64,000 bases of DNA from Blasia pusilla (Eukaryota; Marchantiophyta; Marchantiopsida; Blasiales), in NCBI GenBank assembly GCA_050084515.1, contig CM114273.1:14880001-14944000 (forward strand), given 5' to 3'. Positions within the stretch are counted from its first letter, which is position 1; each line of letters opens with the position of its first letter. Shown here one piece after another: positions 24,574 through 37,296 of this stretch. A program made the translations under genes and the position numbers. The notes beneath the pieces were generated by a model. It did not search any database. It worked only from the letters and a program-made list of their open reading frames with translations, and was not told the origin of the DNA.

Positions 24574-25743
24574 GTGATTGAGCTATCTGATCCGACATCT
24601 GGACTTGTGGTTCTACCTTCCTCTTCTGTTGAACCAATTATGAGAGTATCAAGAGAGAAGGGCCAAGTGACACATAGCATGACTATCGACCCATATAGCG
24701 CAAAGCTCAATGTCTTACAACACGTGCATTACTTGCTACTAGTGAAAATGAGACTTTCCTATGACATATTTCATAATGGTAGTGTGTTTCTCAAAGGAGC
24801 AACCACATGTTCAGGCAGTTTCTTAGTGACAAAAATGGGATATCAACATATGCAAAGCTTATTATTGAAACACGAATTAAATTCTCCATCCTATTCCCAT
24901 ACCTCAAGGGATAACATCCTCATTTGTTGGTTATCTGCAATGAAGCAACTTTTTAGTGTGTTTACATTGTACAAGCTATGCTTACTTATCATGCACTAGC
25001 TACGACAATTTATCGCCTTGGCTTCCCAAACCCGCACACGCATTCTTAATAAAGAGTTCGATCAACCAACATAGAAACACCCTTAACTCAAAGAGCAAAA
25101 ACTTTACTCACATGTGATCAAATATGGTGTGACTGTACAGATCTTTTGGAGCCCTAGTTGGCATCGTCGGCACCTCAGAGATCTAAGGACAATAGTGCAA
25201 ACATGAGGAATGTCTGATTTCTTTTTAACGCTTACCTCTGATGAGGTATTTGATACAAAGTGGATTGAAATAGCATACATTGAGAAAATTATTAAAAAGA
25301 CCAATCCCTCGTTTATATGGCGCGACACACCTGTTGAGTGTGTAGTACTCTTTCATACTAGTTTAAAGGCGTTCCTTCATAGTTATGTACTATATGAGCC
25401 TTATATGCTTAGAAATGTCAATAACTATCTAATTAGGTATGAGCTACAAGGTCGGGGAAGCTTGCATTCATATATTATTCTTTGGGTTGATAAGGAGGAC
25501 ACTACTCGAGTTATCTTTGAGATCTGCTGCTTTATCCCTTTCGTGGGGCCATGCAAACCCAACCAAAACATCAACTCTAGCCTGACCAACCTCTTGAACC
25601 ACTATGTGACAACGAAAAAACTACATAGATGTAGTCTAGGTGCCTTCGTCACAAAAAGAACAAAGGACCACCCACCATATTGTCATATGGGCTTCCTTGC
25701 CCCTAGTATAGTAATCTTCAAATGGAACCTAAAATTGATCTAA
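24574..25743 (+). pseudogene. Helitron Rep / Helitron-like N domain remnant
   Basis: 25210-25743 reads FFLTLTSDEVFDTKWIE, then RNVNNYLIRYELQGRGSLHS followed by YIILWVDKED, then KLHRCSLGAFVTKRTKDHPP and YCHMGF. These match the Helitron order FFLTLTxxExxWPE, YxxRxExQxRGxPHxHxLLW and HxCxxxxC...CRFGFP. The two-His Rep motif is degraded to LHSYIILW. 24574-24999 contains a weaker upstream part (LLLKHELNSPSYSHTSRDNI). The segments are separated by about 200 bp with stops. Confidence 0.6.
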
Positions 25744-25999
25744 AGATCCTCAAGTGGGACTACTACTTGCAGGTTTGGTGAGGAACATAGAAATGCAATA
25801 TTGTATCGCCTAACCATCTTGTTGTTATGGGGTGCCCATATGAATTTACAACATGTTATAGATTTAAAGTGGTTTTTTTGTTTGCTAATGTACGCCTTAA
25901 AGAGTGAGCCGCAAGGTGCCATTTTCTTTGGAGAGAGACTCTCCTCTCTACCTCTCTTCCTCTCCTCTCTTACTCTCTCCTGCCATAATATCAACCCTC

Positions 26000-26392
26000 A
26001 GATGCTAAAAAAGTCCTTTCCACGCCATAAAAGGGTCAAATCTTTGCTGGTTCTGCATCCTCTGTGCATCGCACCAACTATCAAACTCCTCCATAAAATC
26101 ATCCAAGTCGATGGTTCCCACCATGCTTGAGAACCTTCGGGGTCCCTTCGTGGACCCATGATATCGTGATCATCCACAACAACGGTTTGGCAACACTCGC
26201 GATACTCTATGGCCTCTCGAGTAACTCAAAATCTGCTGAGGTCACCTTGGGAGCGACTACAATTAGCAACTGAGGTGGTTTCTCTTGTGGAAACCCTCGA
26301 TACCTAACCCCACTCCGTGTAAATCCTCCGCCACTTCTACCACTATCACGCTCCCTAATACTCGGTGGATGCGCCATGGTGAAACCTGCCAA
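26000..26392 (-). pseudogene. Gypsy-type gag fragment
   Basis: The minus strand gives MVGTIDLDDFMEEFDSWCDA followed by QRFDPFMAWKGLF and, upstream, a frame starting MAGFTMAHPPSIRER. The first block looks like a retroelement gag N-terminal region. It is short, interrupted by stops, and lies inside the Helitron remnant in the opposite direction, so it is probably a nested fragment. The assignment is tentative. Confidence 0.35.
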
Positions 26393-27718
26393 CTACTATG
26401 ACACACTCTTGAGCCACTAGCTCTGCACTAGACAATGCCCAAACTGTGGACACGCCCCCACTTATCTCACTTGAGATCAACACTCGACAAATAGCCTGCA
26501 CACTAAGTCACTCCCGACTAGTGTGGTATAGATCCATCCCACCAAGCTCTCTACAGTAGTTGCAATAGTGTCGTGCACTCACCAATGCACTAATCCATAA
26601 TGTGTGTCATCCAAAAATCACCCCTCAAACATCTCCATAGTGGCGATATACTAGCTTGCAGTTCCTTCAAAACCCACAACACCACAATTGTGCTCTACAA
26701 TACAAATTGAGTACGACTTTCTCTTCTATTCTGAACCAAGGTGCATCTCCTTAGGATATAAAGTTGAATATAAACTGTAAACTCTGATGAAATCTGAAAT
26801 CAACCATACTTCATCCAAACAGCCATACTTATGATTTAGATACGTACTGGTGTAACAACAAGAGAAAGTATACACATTGATTCCCAAAATATGTTATCTC
26901 CTTATTGATCACTCCTAGCCCACTCTTCAAGAGAGTATCCAAGCTCAATACATGCATGTCGTATTGTAACCCAAATATCTTGTCCTTGAGGGCCTAGATA
27001 AGACCAGATTGGAACATATATTTGGATTAGCGGTCAATAGATCAGTCTTGTCCAATAAGGCAATGCTCAAAACTCTAAAAGTCCTAATTATCATGGAGCC
27101 ACAGGGAGTTGACTACATTGATTCCAACCCACCACATCGGAACACTATATTTTGGAGAAATGCATCAACTGTCTACATATTTCCAATAAACTTTAGTCTC
27201 ATCAACTTGAGTGTTTGCATGACATAATATTTATTAATTATTGGATCTATCATGAAGTCGCCAATCTTAGCACAAAGTCTGCTAGCAACTTTTCTTGTGT
27301 TGATTTAGTAGGTAACTCAATTTACGATATATAAAGGCTTTTGAAGTTTAGTGAGTATCATCCCTTACACTAGTGGAAAGAATTGAATTTCTTTAACATA
27401 GTACTATTGAGAAACATCTCTTTTAGATGTGAGATAGAGGCACTAATTGTCCCATCAACCACATGGACTTATCTCCACGAATGTCTTCATAGAAGGATAT
27501 TCAAAAGTGTCACATGCATTGTTGATGAAATCTAGAGGCATGTTGATGCTAGCCTTTGGAGCCAGTTTCACAATAGTGAGATTATCTGGAAGGCACTCAA
27601 CCCTTGAGCCTCACATTTGTTTTGACTTAGTGTGTAGACTCCTTTGCTAGTCTTGGGGATTAGCCTACTAGCTTGGGCACAATTACCAAAATAGATATCC
27701 AACCAACACTGCCATTGC

Positions 27719-28770
27719 ATTTGTTGAATGGAAAACAAACATAGCTATATCATAAAATTAAGCTATTAACATGTGGCCTACTACTGATCACCGCGCCACC
27801 AGGTTTTGGTAAAAAAAATTCCCTACTATGCCAATAGCTTCATATTAGTAAATGCGGTTAAAGGAGGTAGGAGTTATCGTTATTGACGAGTGCTTTATGC
27901 GTACACCTAAATTTATATAGATAGTTGCTATGAGGCTACACTAGGTATGCCCATCGTCAAACCTAGACTCTTTCTCAACTAAGCTTGTCATTTTACTTGG
28001 TCACCTCTGTCAGTTACTTCTTGCATATCGTCACAACAATCACCCTATTTGCTCATTTTGCCACATTTCTTCATCATCCTTCTATCCAAACATGAATAAA
28101 AGTATCTTGCCTAACCTAGTTAGGCATGTTGGGGACCCAGAGTTCATGGAATTTTTGTCTCATGTCAAGAGTAGTTGTCCTACACAAGATCAGATCAACA
28201 ACTGTCTTGGTAGTTGTTTTAGTGGATGAGAATGTTGCCTTCGATTACATAGACAAGAATACTTAGATCATTTGTACACACCATGCTGATGTGCAGTTAT
28301 TCAATATTGTTGCCCTTTATAGACTATTTGGTGAAGTTGAGATCTTTACTATGCATATAATAATAGATGCCCTCGTTGATCCACAATTTAATGACTAGAT
28401 CTCTTATCGTCAATTTCATAAGTTGCAATTTTTAGCTATAGGATATAGGATATTTCTTACGTCAAATATTGATTTAAAAAACCATGTTGCTAACAGTGCA
28501 GTGGCAAAAATTGTAGATTGTCTTTAAAAATATGAGGAGTTTGGTGCCATACTAGTACCGCTCCACTAAAATTGCAGGGTGATTAGGATAGCAAGAACAA
28601 ACTTTGCTATTCTAAGACATGGACCTAACTAGAAGTACCACAAGCGCACCTTCCTACTTGTGTTAGGATACGCGATGACATGCCACAAGAGTCGGGGTCT
28701 CATTGTGAAAGGCAAGTGTTTTCTAAACATCAAATCATCCTCTAAATATGACTTTGTCTATGTCATGTTA
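27719..28770 (+). pseudogene. PIF1-like Helitron helicase remnant
   Basis: Helicase motifs appear in order. 27719-27825 encodes LNGKQT then LLITAPPGFGKK (Walker A, with Lys for Thr at its end). About 27870-27910 encodes GVIVIDECFMRTP (Walker B, DE kept). About 28440-28540 encodes LTSNIDLKNHVANSAVAKIV and about 28660-28700 encodes GYAMTCHKSRGLIVKGK, the C-terminal PIF1 motifs (normally LAYAMTxHKSQG). At least five stops interrupt it. This order and spacing are those of Helitron/PIF1 helicases. Confidence 0.72.
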
Positions 28771-29259
28771 TCTTTTATACAAAATAGGTCACAATTGTGA
28801 ATTGTAGGTCGTCTAGTGCCTACAGATTTTGAGATATTTACCTCAAACCAGTCTCATTTGTTACTTCTACAGTTTGTCGTTACATATTACCTTGTTTAAA
28901 ATATTTGTAGTTACTATATGTCAAAGATCAAATGTGAATCAATCAACGCGTTATATTTAGGTCATGTATATAGATATATGTAGGTGATTACAACCCCAAG
29001 TGGCATTTTTGCAAGTTCATTTCTCACATGTTCATATTTGAAGTATGTTGTACGTATTATCAAGTTCATCACATTGCTGCTATGAGGCTTCATGCTCACA
29101 AATAAGACCATGTCTACTGTAAGATAGGCATTTAGGTTACAAAATTTTTCCCAAAACTCTCAACATCCATCTACAACTAGGGATCCCCCACAATTAAACC
29201 ATAACTAACAACGCTACACCACTAAGAAATGCAATTTTCTCTTATCACCTCCTTCACGC

Positions 29260-30532
29260 TGTCGTATAATAAAATCAACCAGTGTGTAAACTCCTTCGTC
29301 ATTAAGTGTTAGATAGAGTTTCATTAGTATTAAGTAAATTGGCTTAGAAAAGGGAATTCTTATGTTTAAACCTCTTTATGGTGACTCTTTTATGCGGACC
29401 CAACTTTAGAAAAATGAGGTAATAAATAAAAGATGACTTTATAAAAGTAAAGTAGTTGCTTTAATGAAAAGCAAAAGTAGTCTTGGTTGGTGGCTAGGTT
29501 AGTTGGGGTAATTTGGAAAATATCTGAGGGTAAAAAAGGATATTTTGGAAGAGATAAGAGGAAATCTACTTGTGTCAAAATGTGATTGGCTAAGCCTTGA
29601 GAGGAAGCCATGTGGCACAAGATAAGATAAGCTTTATTTCGTACTCTTGTGGATCCCTTGTGAGTATATAAAGAGGAGGGACCTTCAAGGGTTCATCACA
29701 TTCTATTCCACATCTTGAGTCTCTCGTGTCTCTCTTGAGTGTATGGCTTTGGGATTTCTTGCTTTTCCAATGAGAGTGGATCACCCCTCTTGGGAGAGTA
29801 ATTTGACCATGGTCTATTCTTCAAGAGATTTCTAGAGTGTGGTGTGTGTGTGTGTGGGGATGAGAGGTTTGTCACCGTAGAGGAGTTTAGTCATACTAAA
29901 ATAGCGGATGTTTTGGCTTGTTACTTCCCCAATGAGAGTGGATTACCCATCTTGGGAGAATAACTCCGCCAAAACCCATTCTTGAGGAGAGTAGAGAATG
30001 TCTGTCAAGCATGGATAGGGGTGGAGCACGAGTTGTGCCCGACTTTCCTTTCCTCAATCCTTACCATGTCAAGGTATTCTTTGTAGATAGGCACTGGTTC
30101 ACTCGCTATTTAGTTTATCACTTTGGGGAGGCGTTCATGAACCAGATCATGCAATCTCCAACTCCGGTGATTCTTCTTATTGTCACATATGGAAGGACAT
30201 GGGATTGTACTTTGTATGTCCTTATATAGCGATCCATGGATGTCAATAGGCCTGCGCAAGTAGGGTTTAACACTAGTTGTGCTATCTTCCTCGTGTACAA
30301 GCGTAAAATAGTTTATAGGGATTTTATAGTTAGGAATTTTGGGGTCCGATGTTACGAAGAAGTTATCGCCTCGGCACTTCCATTTGTGATAGCTGTCGTG
30401 AGAGAATGAAGAGTGTATATCATAATTTTGTATTGAAAAAGGAGAACTTATTAGAGAGTTCACCTTGCATCGACCGCATCTACCGCAACTAGAAGGCGCG
30501 TCCTTGCTCGAAGAAAGACTCTCGACACGACA
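29260..30532 (+). repeat. LTR-like interspersed repeat, copy B (1.27 kb)
   Basis: Closely similar to copy A at 21151-22408 along its whole length. It starts TGTCGTATAATAAAATCAAC and ends CGACACGACA, and is flanked by ACGC(T) on both sides (29256-29259 and 30533-30536), a likely target duplication. TATATAAAGAGG near 29668 is a better TATA box than in copy A. No protein family is encoded. Confidence 0.7.
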
Positions 30533-33500
30533 ACGCTAAACCTCCAACTACAACCATCAAGGATTTAGTTGTTAATACTATATCCATGAGGCGTTCTAAC
30601 TTAATTCATGGATCTCTTTATAAAATTGATGAAGAGTGTGTAATGTCATCTACCTATTGGGTATATCTACAAAGCTCCATTAGCCCTATTAAAATTGCAC
30701 TCCATCAATTTCAATTATAAGTTTTTTGTGGCATACACCCATGTTGTCGTCTACCACGCTATGAAAGCTAGTTGTCACAATCCTTGCACACCCCTTTCAT
30801 AAATTTGTAACTCAAACACGTACATCTTGCCATTTGACACATGTCTTTAATCGCTACCACCCTAGCGCATCAACCCCATATCTTGTGACAAGTCGGGGGC
30901 CCCATACTTGTTTCAACATCTATCGAATGTTTCATAAATCTCGGAATCACCAACCATGCACCATATGTTTATCCATTGGAGCCATTTATTTTTCCTAAGA
31001 GCATGATCAATGTACATATTTTCAAGCACAAACTATATGGAGGTTATCTAGAAGGCAAACATATATCTAAGAATTTTGTTAAGTAGATATGGCTAATTCC
31101 CTCATTCAAAATGGAGTCGCGACTAAGGCAATTATGCTCCCATTAATATATACGTCATATGTGGTTGATATACACAATAATGAAAAAAAAATTATTGACA
31201 TGAATGGAGAGTTATCACTACATATCCATAAAACTGATGTATGACTTCCACATTTATGTTATTGATATCCCTATTTCTTTGTGTCATGATGGTTTTATTT
31301 CTTAAAAAGTTTATATCATGAAAAAATTGGGAATCCTTCCTACATATAATATCAATAAGATCATTTATTTTCTAACTCTTGGTGACTATGTCATGTGGCA
31401 ATTGTATGAAATCATCTCCCAAGTCATTCTTTGATTGCAAAAAGTCTTTGCTCAACTTTCCAAGAGAGATTGGGCATCGATCTTGGTTAGCCAAGGGCGA
31501 CATGCTAGGGAGATGAAAAACCTAAGTGTATACATTCCTTTCCCATTAACTTTCCATCTAGGACTATTTCCCCAAAATTTGGTTTGCCATTTACGAACCC
31601 ACGTTTGATTAGTTAACCCCTAAGATGACTTGGTAGAGTCTTCTTGCAGATTTTGCAACTCCTAACTTCCTCCGAACACATCTTGAAGCTTGGACCTACA
31701 TTTTGTCTGTAACATGGCTAGCTAGCATTTGTCTCAAATCCCGCCATTTGGCATCTCATGGTTGTCTTGCCGTCCTTTGTGTTTTCTAAAAGAGGCTTCA
31801 AAATGGAATAGTGGAAGCAACATATCCTTGTGAGTAATTGAATGTGGTGGAATATATCTTCTTACAACTATCTCGCTTGTCTTGTAGTCAAGACAAGCGA
31901 GATGCCATGAGACTAGACACAAAACGTATTGGGTAACATGACAACTACGAGACGTTAAATGACAAAGTTGAGATGAGCGCTAACCATGAAACAAACAAAA
32001 CATGGATCTTAGCTGTAATATGTATTAAGAGATTTGGGAGTTGTAGAATTTGCACGAAAACTCCTCCGTGTTGTTTAGGGGGTATTAGGTCAAATGCGAA
32101 TCTACGGGTTGCAAACCACGTTTGGGATGGGGGTCAAATTCGAGGTGGAAAATGGGAAATATGGGGTTCCCATATAGAACCTCAAAGTACCTTTAGGGGG
32201 AGATACTCTCCCTCTTTGCATGCTCAATTCCATAAACAAGGGATATGTCGTAATGTGTATGTGACCATGTTTCAGGTTCAAGTTAAGGAACCAAATAATC
32301 AACGTGCTTTGGTGTAGGCAAGCGCCTTGGGGAGATTGGATGAGGGTTGGGGAAGATACTTCATAGGGTGTTGATACGCACGTGGGAGACTCGGGCCCGA
32401 TTAGAGCATTATGGCTTCTCGACTACCTTTTTCAACGCGCAACCCATTCAGTCCTTGAGACTCAATCTAAGACTTTCGCTTGCAAAGCTAAAGGTTGGGA
32501 AGGCTTTGGGATGAAGCAAGGAGGATTTGTTGAACTCTACGACAACAAACCATTTGAAATTTTAGGTATTATGCATGGAAAATATCACTTATAATCATAA
32601 TACAAAAGAGAAAGAGAAGAGCTCTCCAAGAGCACAATGTCTCTAAGTCTTATCAATGTGGAAACTACAAGTATCGAAGAGGATCTACCCCTTGCTATAT
32701 TTTATGAGAGAGGTGAACAAACTTCATCTTCAATCTAACTTTAAAAGGCCCTATTGAAACTAGCTATTACACTTAATCTTAAAGCAAGTTTTGAAGTGTG
32801 AAAATTCCATAATAAAATACTCCATTGATAAGAAATTTATTCTTATCAAAAATATTGTAAAATTCTCCTTAGGATATTTCAAGATTTTTCCAACTTAAGA
32901 ATCTCCAAACAAACATCGTCTATAATGTTATTCTCATACATACAAGCATACCCATTGTTGTCATCATCCAACAAGCTCAAAATCTTAGAATCTAGACTTA
33001 TTCATTGAAACTAGATGCACACACGATTATATAAGAAAATTTCTCCAATAGATTACGTGTGCAACCACACTCTTACTGTATATTAATGTAACATATGCCA
33101 ACCCCACTCTCTTAGTAAGAAACTCAAGGTTGGGTGGTGAATAGTAAGTTTGTGGCGCCTATGCTAGTAGAGATCCAAGAAGCGATTCATGATCATGGAT
33201 CCAAGGAGGAAAGACTTTGGTGTGACCCATCAAAGTTAAAACCTAAACAAGCTAGTGATGAGACTAAGAATGGTGGCAAAGAAGCACAAGCATTGAGACT
33301 AGCCTTAGGTGAGAAAGGGGCATAGCTATTTGTGAGGATAAGGACAAGTCAAACAAGGTGTAAGACCCTTGAGCAAAACTCCAAGTCAACTAGTTTTATT
33401 TATATCTCGTGTAAAAAATCAAATATATGTAAGGCATGGGGTAAAACAAACAATGAGGCCACTTGAATAAATAAACTTGTCTTATTCTTTAGGATCTAAC

Positions 33501-35636
33501 AACCTACCCCATAATCGCAAGGAGAAGCATGTCGTACAAAAGTTTGATGATAGCATTTATTGTATTATTTATGCTAACGCTTGACACGAGGGCATACTTT
33601 TAAATTTAAATTTTATCATATGATTATTAGGCTTCATGAGTAATTGATTAATAAAAAATTAATGTTTATTAAAATAGTGGAAGAGAGAATCTCTTAACTA
33701 TAAAGAGATTTAGAACAACAAATCTATAACCTTTTATTTTCAATTGAGAAGTGGGACAAAGAAAGAGAAAGACATAAATTTCCAAATTTTGGGATTTCGT
33801 TAGGAATCTTTTCAAGTTTTTCAATTTCAATATATGAGGGGAGGAGACATAAGATAAAGTCTATGCATGTAATTTTATTACGAATTAAGGATTGTAAAAT
33901 GCTCTTTGGTTGCATTGGGTTATTTGAGCTTTCTTCAAGAATTCAAACTACTCGTGTTAGTTTTTTCATAAAGACTTACTTATAAGTCATCTAAATGAAA
34001 AAAAAATTCTCAGTTAGACTTGCTTAGATGTCTTTTCTACCATTTTTAGAATGATTTTATTCTAGTTTTCTTATGTATTTCAAGGGCCATTGAACTAGTT
34101 TTCAAAAGGAGAGGAGAAGAGATAAAAGGATAAATTCGAAACTAGGGACAACTTCATAGGCAGATAAAAGTTTTCACATCTAATTTTAACTAGACAAGGG
34201 AAAGAAAGATAATATTTAATTTTCAATCGAGGAGTGAAAGAAAAAAGGTGAAATATTCAAAATCGACTTTATACCCTTTTTCCTTTCTTGTAATAAAAAA
34301 TGTTTAATTTTCAATCTATAAGTGGAACATAAGTAAGGTGAATCTCCAATAGTGGAAGGGGAAGAAAGAAGAAGAAGAAATTTCAACAAAGGACATTTTG
34401 ATAAGGACATTTTCTATCTAATTTATAATATGAGATTTGAATTCTTCAAAAAATGGAGGTCTTTGAATAGGGGGAAAACATTTAGTAATGTCTTACAATT
34501 GGAGAAATGATGAGAAAAAGGAAAAAAAAATAAAGGGTAGGGGCTATAAAATAAGGGAATATGAAAGCAATGATCTTCCTTCAACCTTCTTCATTCCTTC
34601 AAGGATTGGGGGAGGTAGAAGACTTTGCGTTCATACATATCGTTACACAATGTATATTTTTATTCACATCAACAAAATAAACATCATCAATTGTCCTAAC
34701 ACGTTCGTAGATCAATTTTGCACATAAAAATATACATACAAATGTATACCAAGACTTCATAACCAAATTTGAAGTAAAACCAATACATACAACAAACTTT
34801 ACTCTATGAGGATAACACTCCTTGGGAATGTTGTGAAACACAAGAGTTTCTATTTTCCTTGGTTCCTTAGTATCAAATTTACCATATAATGTTTGATACG
34901 TTTTAGAAGGAACATAAATATACAAATACAACCATAAGACTTTTAGAAAGGGAAGCCACATATATTACATAAAAAGGTTTGGAATAAAGTCTTCTATTGA
35001 ACTCATGAGTTCAATTGATTAGAAAAACTACGCATGCTAAAACCTTTATCCAATATATTTTCAATATATTATTTTTATTTATCATGATACATACTACTTC
35101 AATAAAGCATCGATTCGTAAGTTGAACTATCCCAATTTTTTTGGGAGGGTAAATGACTCATCTTGTGATGTTATTGTGAAATATATAATCATCAAACTTA
35201 ATTCAAAAGTACTTGTACTCTTGTCACAATCTTATTTCATAATATTCCAATCTCTTTTACTAAAATGCTCAATGCTTATAACATTCAATATACTGTTGAC
35301 TTAGCTTTTAAAAAGAATATCTATATATATTTAGAGAATTAAACACTAAAATAATTAAATAAATAAGTTGATGTGGGGATATAGTCCACATATAACTATG
35401 AATTCACTCCAATATTTTGGATGCTCTTCTAATTTTTTTTGAGATGAAAATATACTTTTCCAAATTAACAAGCGTGATATATCTCTATCATATAACCTTC
35501 ATATCACAAGAGAATTAAACATATGAATCTTCAAAGAATCCTAATTTTTTCATCATCCAACCTAGTAATTGGTTAGATGATGAAAATCTCTTGTGCCACA
35601 CATTATGATCTTTGACTTATTGGAAATTTTTGATCA
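30533..35636. other. AT-rich stretch without a supportable gene
   Basis: No domain recognised on either strand. 31871-31902 is a perfect hairpin (separate entry). Between 33730 and 34340 three short similar phrases TTTAATTTTCAATCKAKRAGTG recur, suggesting an old local repeat. Short frames such as 34599-34961 (minus) have no recognisable content. Confidence 0.45.
31871..31902. repeat. Perfect 14-bp inverted repeat (hairpin)
   Basis: Arms TCTCGCTTGTCTTG and CAAGACAAGCGAGA with a 4-base loop TAGT, followed ten bases later by CTAG (31913-31916). This resembles a Helitron 3' end (hairpin then CTRR), but the stem is longer than usual and the base after CTAG is A, not T. Confidence 0.7.
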
Positions 35637-36034
35637 TGTGAGAAACCAGAAAGTGACGAAATCACTGAAATCTTTACAAAACTTAGAGATACAAAGTGGC
35701 CTAGTCCGTCCGTGCGCTCACATACGAGTTTCGATGGAACCTGACTATGGAGATAACTCAACATACGAGAATGCGCTCTCGCTCGAGCTCCCGACTATAT
35801 CACTACTCGGGAAACTAGGGTTTGTAACTAATTTTCTTTGTTTCTATTAATAGAAAAACTTTGCCCCAATATAGAGTTGGATAATCCTAATAACGCTTCT
35901 CTTGAAACCACCAATGTCATATTTCTATGATTCCCTCAACGTCTAAGTCGGAACCATCAATATAGGCTTCTCCTCATACAAGGCGGCCGATCATATTAAT
36001 GGTGCTCAGAGAAGTGGATATTGAGAATCCAACA
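35637..36034 (-). repeat. Probable copia LTR
   Basis: On the minus strand TGTTGGATTCTCAATATCC starts directly after a G-rich purine tract TTTTGAGGGGGG, as an LTR follows a polypurine tract. The far end near 35637 (TGTG on the plus strand) is a guess from terminal TG/CA. The right edge (36034) is well supported by the RNase H tail next to it. Confidence 0.5.
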
Positions 36035-36048
36035 CCCCCCTCAAAATC

Positions 36049-36185
36049 CACTCTCATGTGGACTATTGTCTTGGACCTATGCCAAGACCCTTCAGATGTC
36101 GGTGAAGTTGATCTCCGCTCAAAGCTTTCGTGAAGATGTCTGCACTGTTATCCTCTCTTGGACAATAAACTAACTTCAAAAGCTC
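36049..36185 (-). pseudogene. Copia RNase H C-terminal tail
   Basis: The minus strand encodes LKLVYCPREDNSADIFTKAL followed by SGDQLHRHLKGLG, the end of copia polyproteins (compare TADVLTKAL at the end of the 12-16 kb element). A stop and a purine tract follow. Upstream coding sequence is lost, replaced by a CT-rich stretch near 36180. Confidence 0.65.
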
Positions 36186-36189
36186 TCTC

Positions 36190-37290
36190 TCTCTCAGGGG
36201 CTAGTATTCTGGCAGGAGAGAGGAAGAAAGGAGAGTCTCTCTTCAAAAATAAGGGCCAAATCCGCCTCCTCTCTTCAAAACTTTTTGACATATTTATAAT
36301 TTTTGTTTGCTTTAAAATTCTTGAAATCTTTAGAAAAGACTAGGTAGTGGTCCACATACGGGCCTAAAGAAACCTCCTTTTTCCAGGGGGCAAAAAACAA
36401 GTAGACATCATAAGACCAATACAAACATTTTCCCATCACTCTCTATGTGAGCCTAAGTTTCTTCACATTGCTTATCTCAGTCTACAGTAAGTTGTGCCCA
36501 TGGGCATTTTGGTTGGAGGACCATTGGCAAATAATTTGACCAGAAGTAGCAATCTCATCTCAATGAAAGGTTCAAATAAAGACTCTAACGATGGTCTGAA
36601 CAGACTGCGGTGCTTTTCAAGGTTTAACTTCTCGGAATATTTGGTTGACATTATGGATTGATATCTCTTCTTGCAAAAGAAAGGCACAAGGAAATGCCTG
36701 TAATAATTTTCGACTCTTCTTGTAGAAGGCATCAATACTCATCATACATTATTGAAACCATTGGCAACACATTACCAAAATGAGAATTGTTGAGCTTCCC
36801 CCATTCCCAAGTGTCTCTGAAGTATTAATGTGTCATAAGACCTTACCCGGATGCGCATCAGATACGATGTCAACCTCTCTTTTTGCAAGGATTGTTGCCT
36901 GCATCATGGCCTCCCCTGAATTTTCCCATAATGAATGGTGTCTTCTCAAGACCAACTTTGTGAAATATAAACACACCAGACGATAATTGAACCAAAAGAT
37001 TGTTAGTTGTCTAGAGTAAAGAGGAACTGATGTCCCTTCATTCAGATCCTAAATGTGAGAAACCGAGAAGCTGCACCCCTCCCAACATGTCAAAACTTTA
37101 TAGGTTGCAACTCTTGCAATCCGTCGAAATCATCTTCTAAGGCATTATGACTTTTGGCTCGAAATCAGATGGCTTGCACCTCTTGCAAGCAAGCTCACCA
37201 TAATAAAGGAAATATTTTGAGAAGTGATTCCATTCCACCCTACATCCACGAAAATCCAACAAGTTGGGAATCCAAAATGGAAATCCAACA
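36190..37290. other. No gene recognised
   Basis: Mixed sequence with short frames on both strands (for example 36472-36735 minus) lacking a known domain. From about 37080 fragments of the GCAACCCGTCGG palindrome family begin to appear. Confidence 0.4.
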
Positions 37291-37296
37291 GGTAGT

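Larger units (their letters stand above)
24574..28770 (+). mobile_element. Degenerate Helitron (Rep plus PIF1-like helicase)
   Basis: A Rep/Helitron-like N region (24574-25743) and a PIF1-type helicase region (about 27719-28770) lie in the same orientation and the order normal for Helitrons. A gypsy-gag-like fragment on the opposite strand (about 26000-26390) interrupts them. Stops and frameshifts are frequent, so this is an old copy. A hairpin with a downstream CTAG at 31871-31916 could be its 3' end. Confidence 0.65.

Noticed and set aside
34599-34961. 120-codon minus-strand frame
   Set aside because: AT-rich, hydrophobic, no recognisable domain or gene structure around it.
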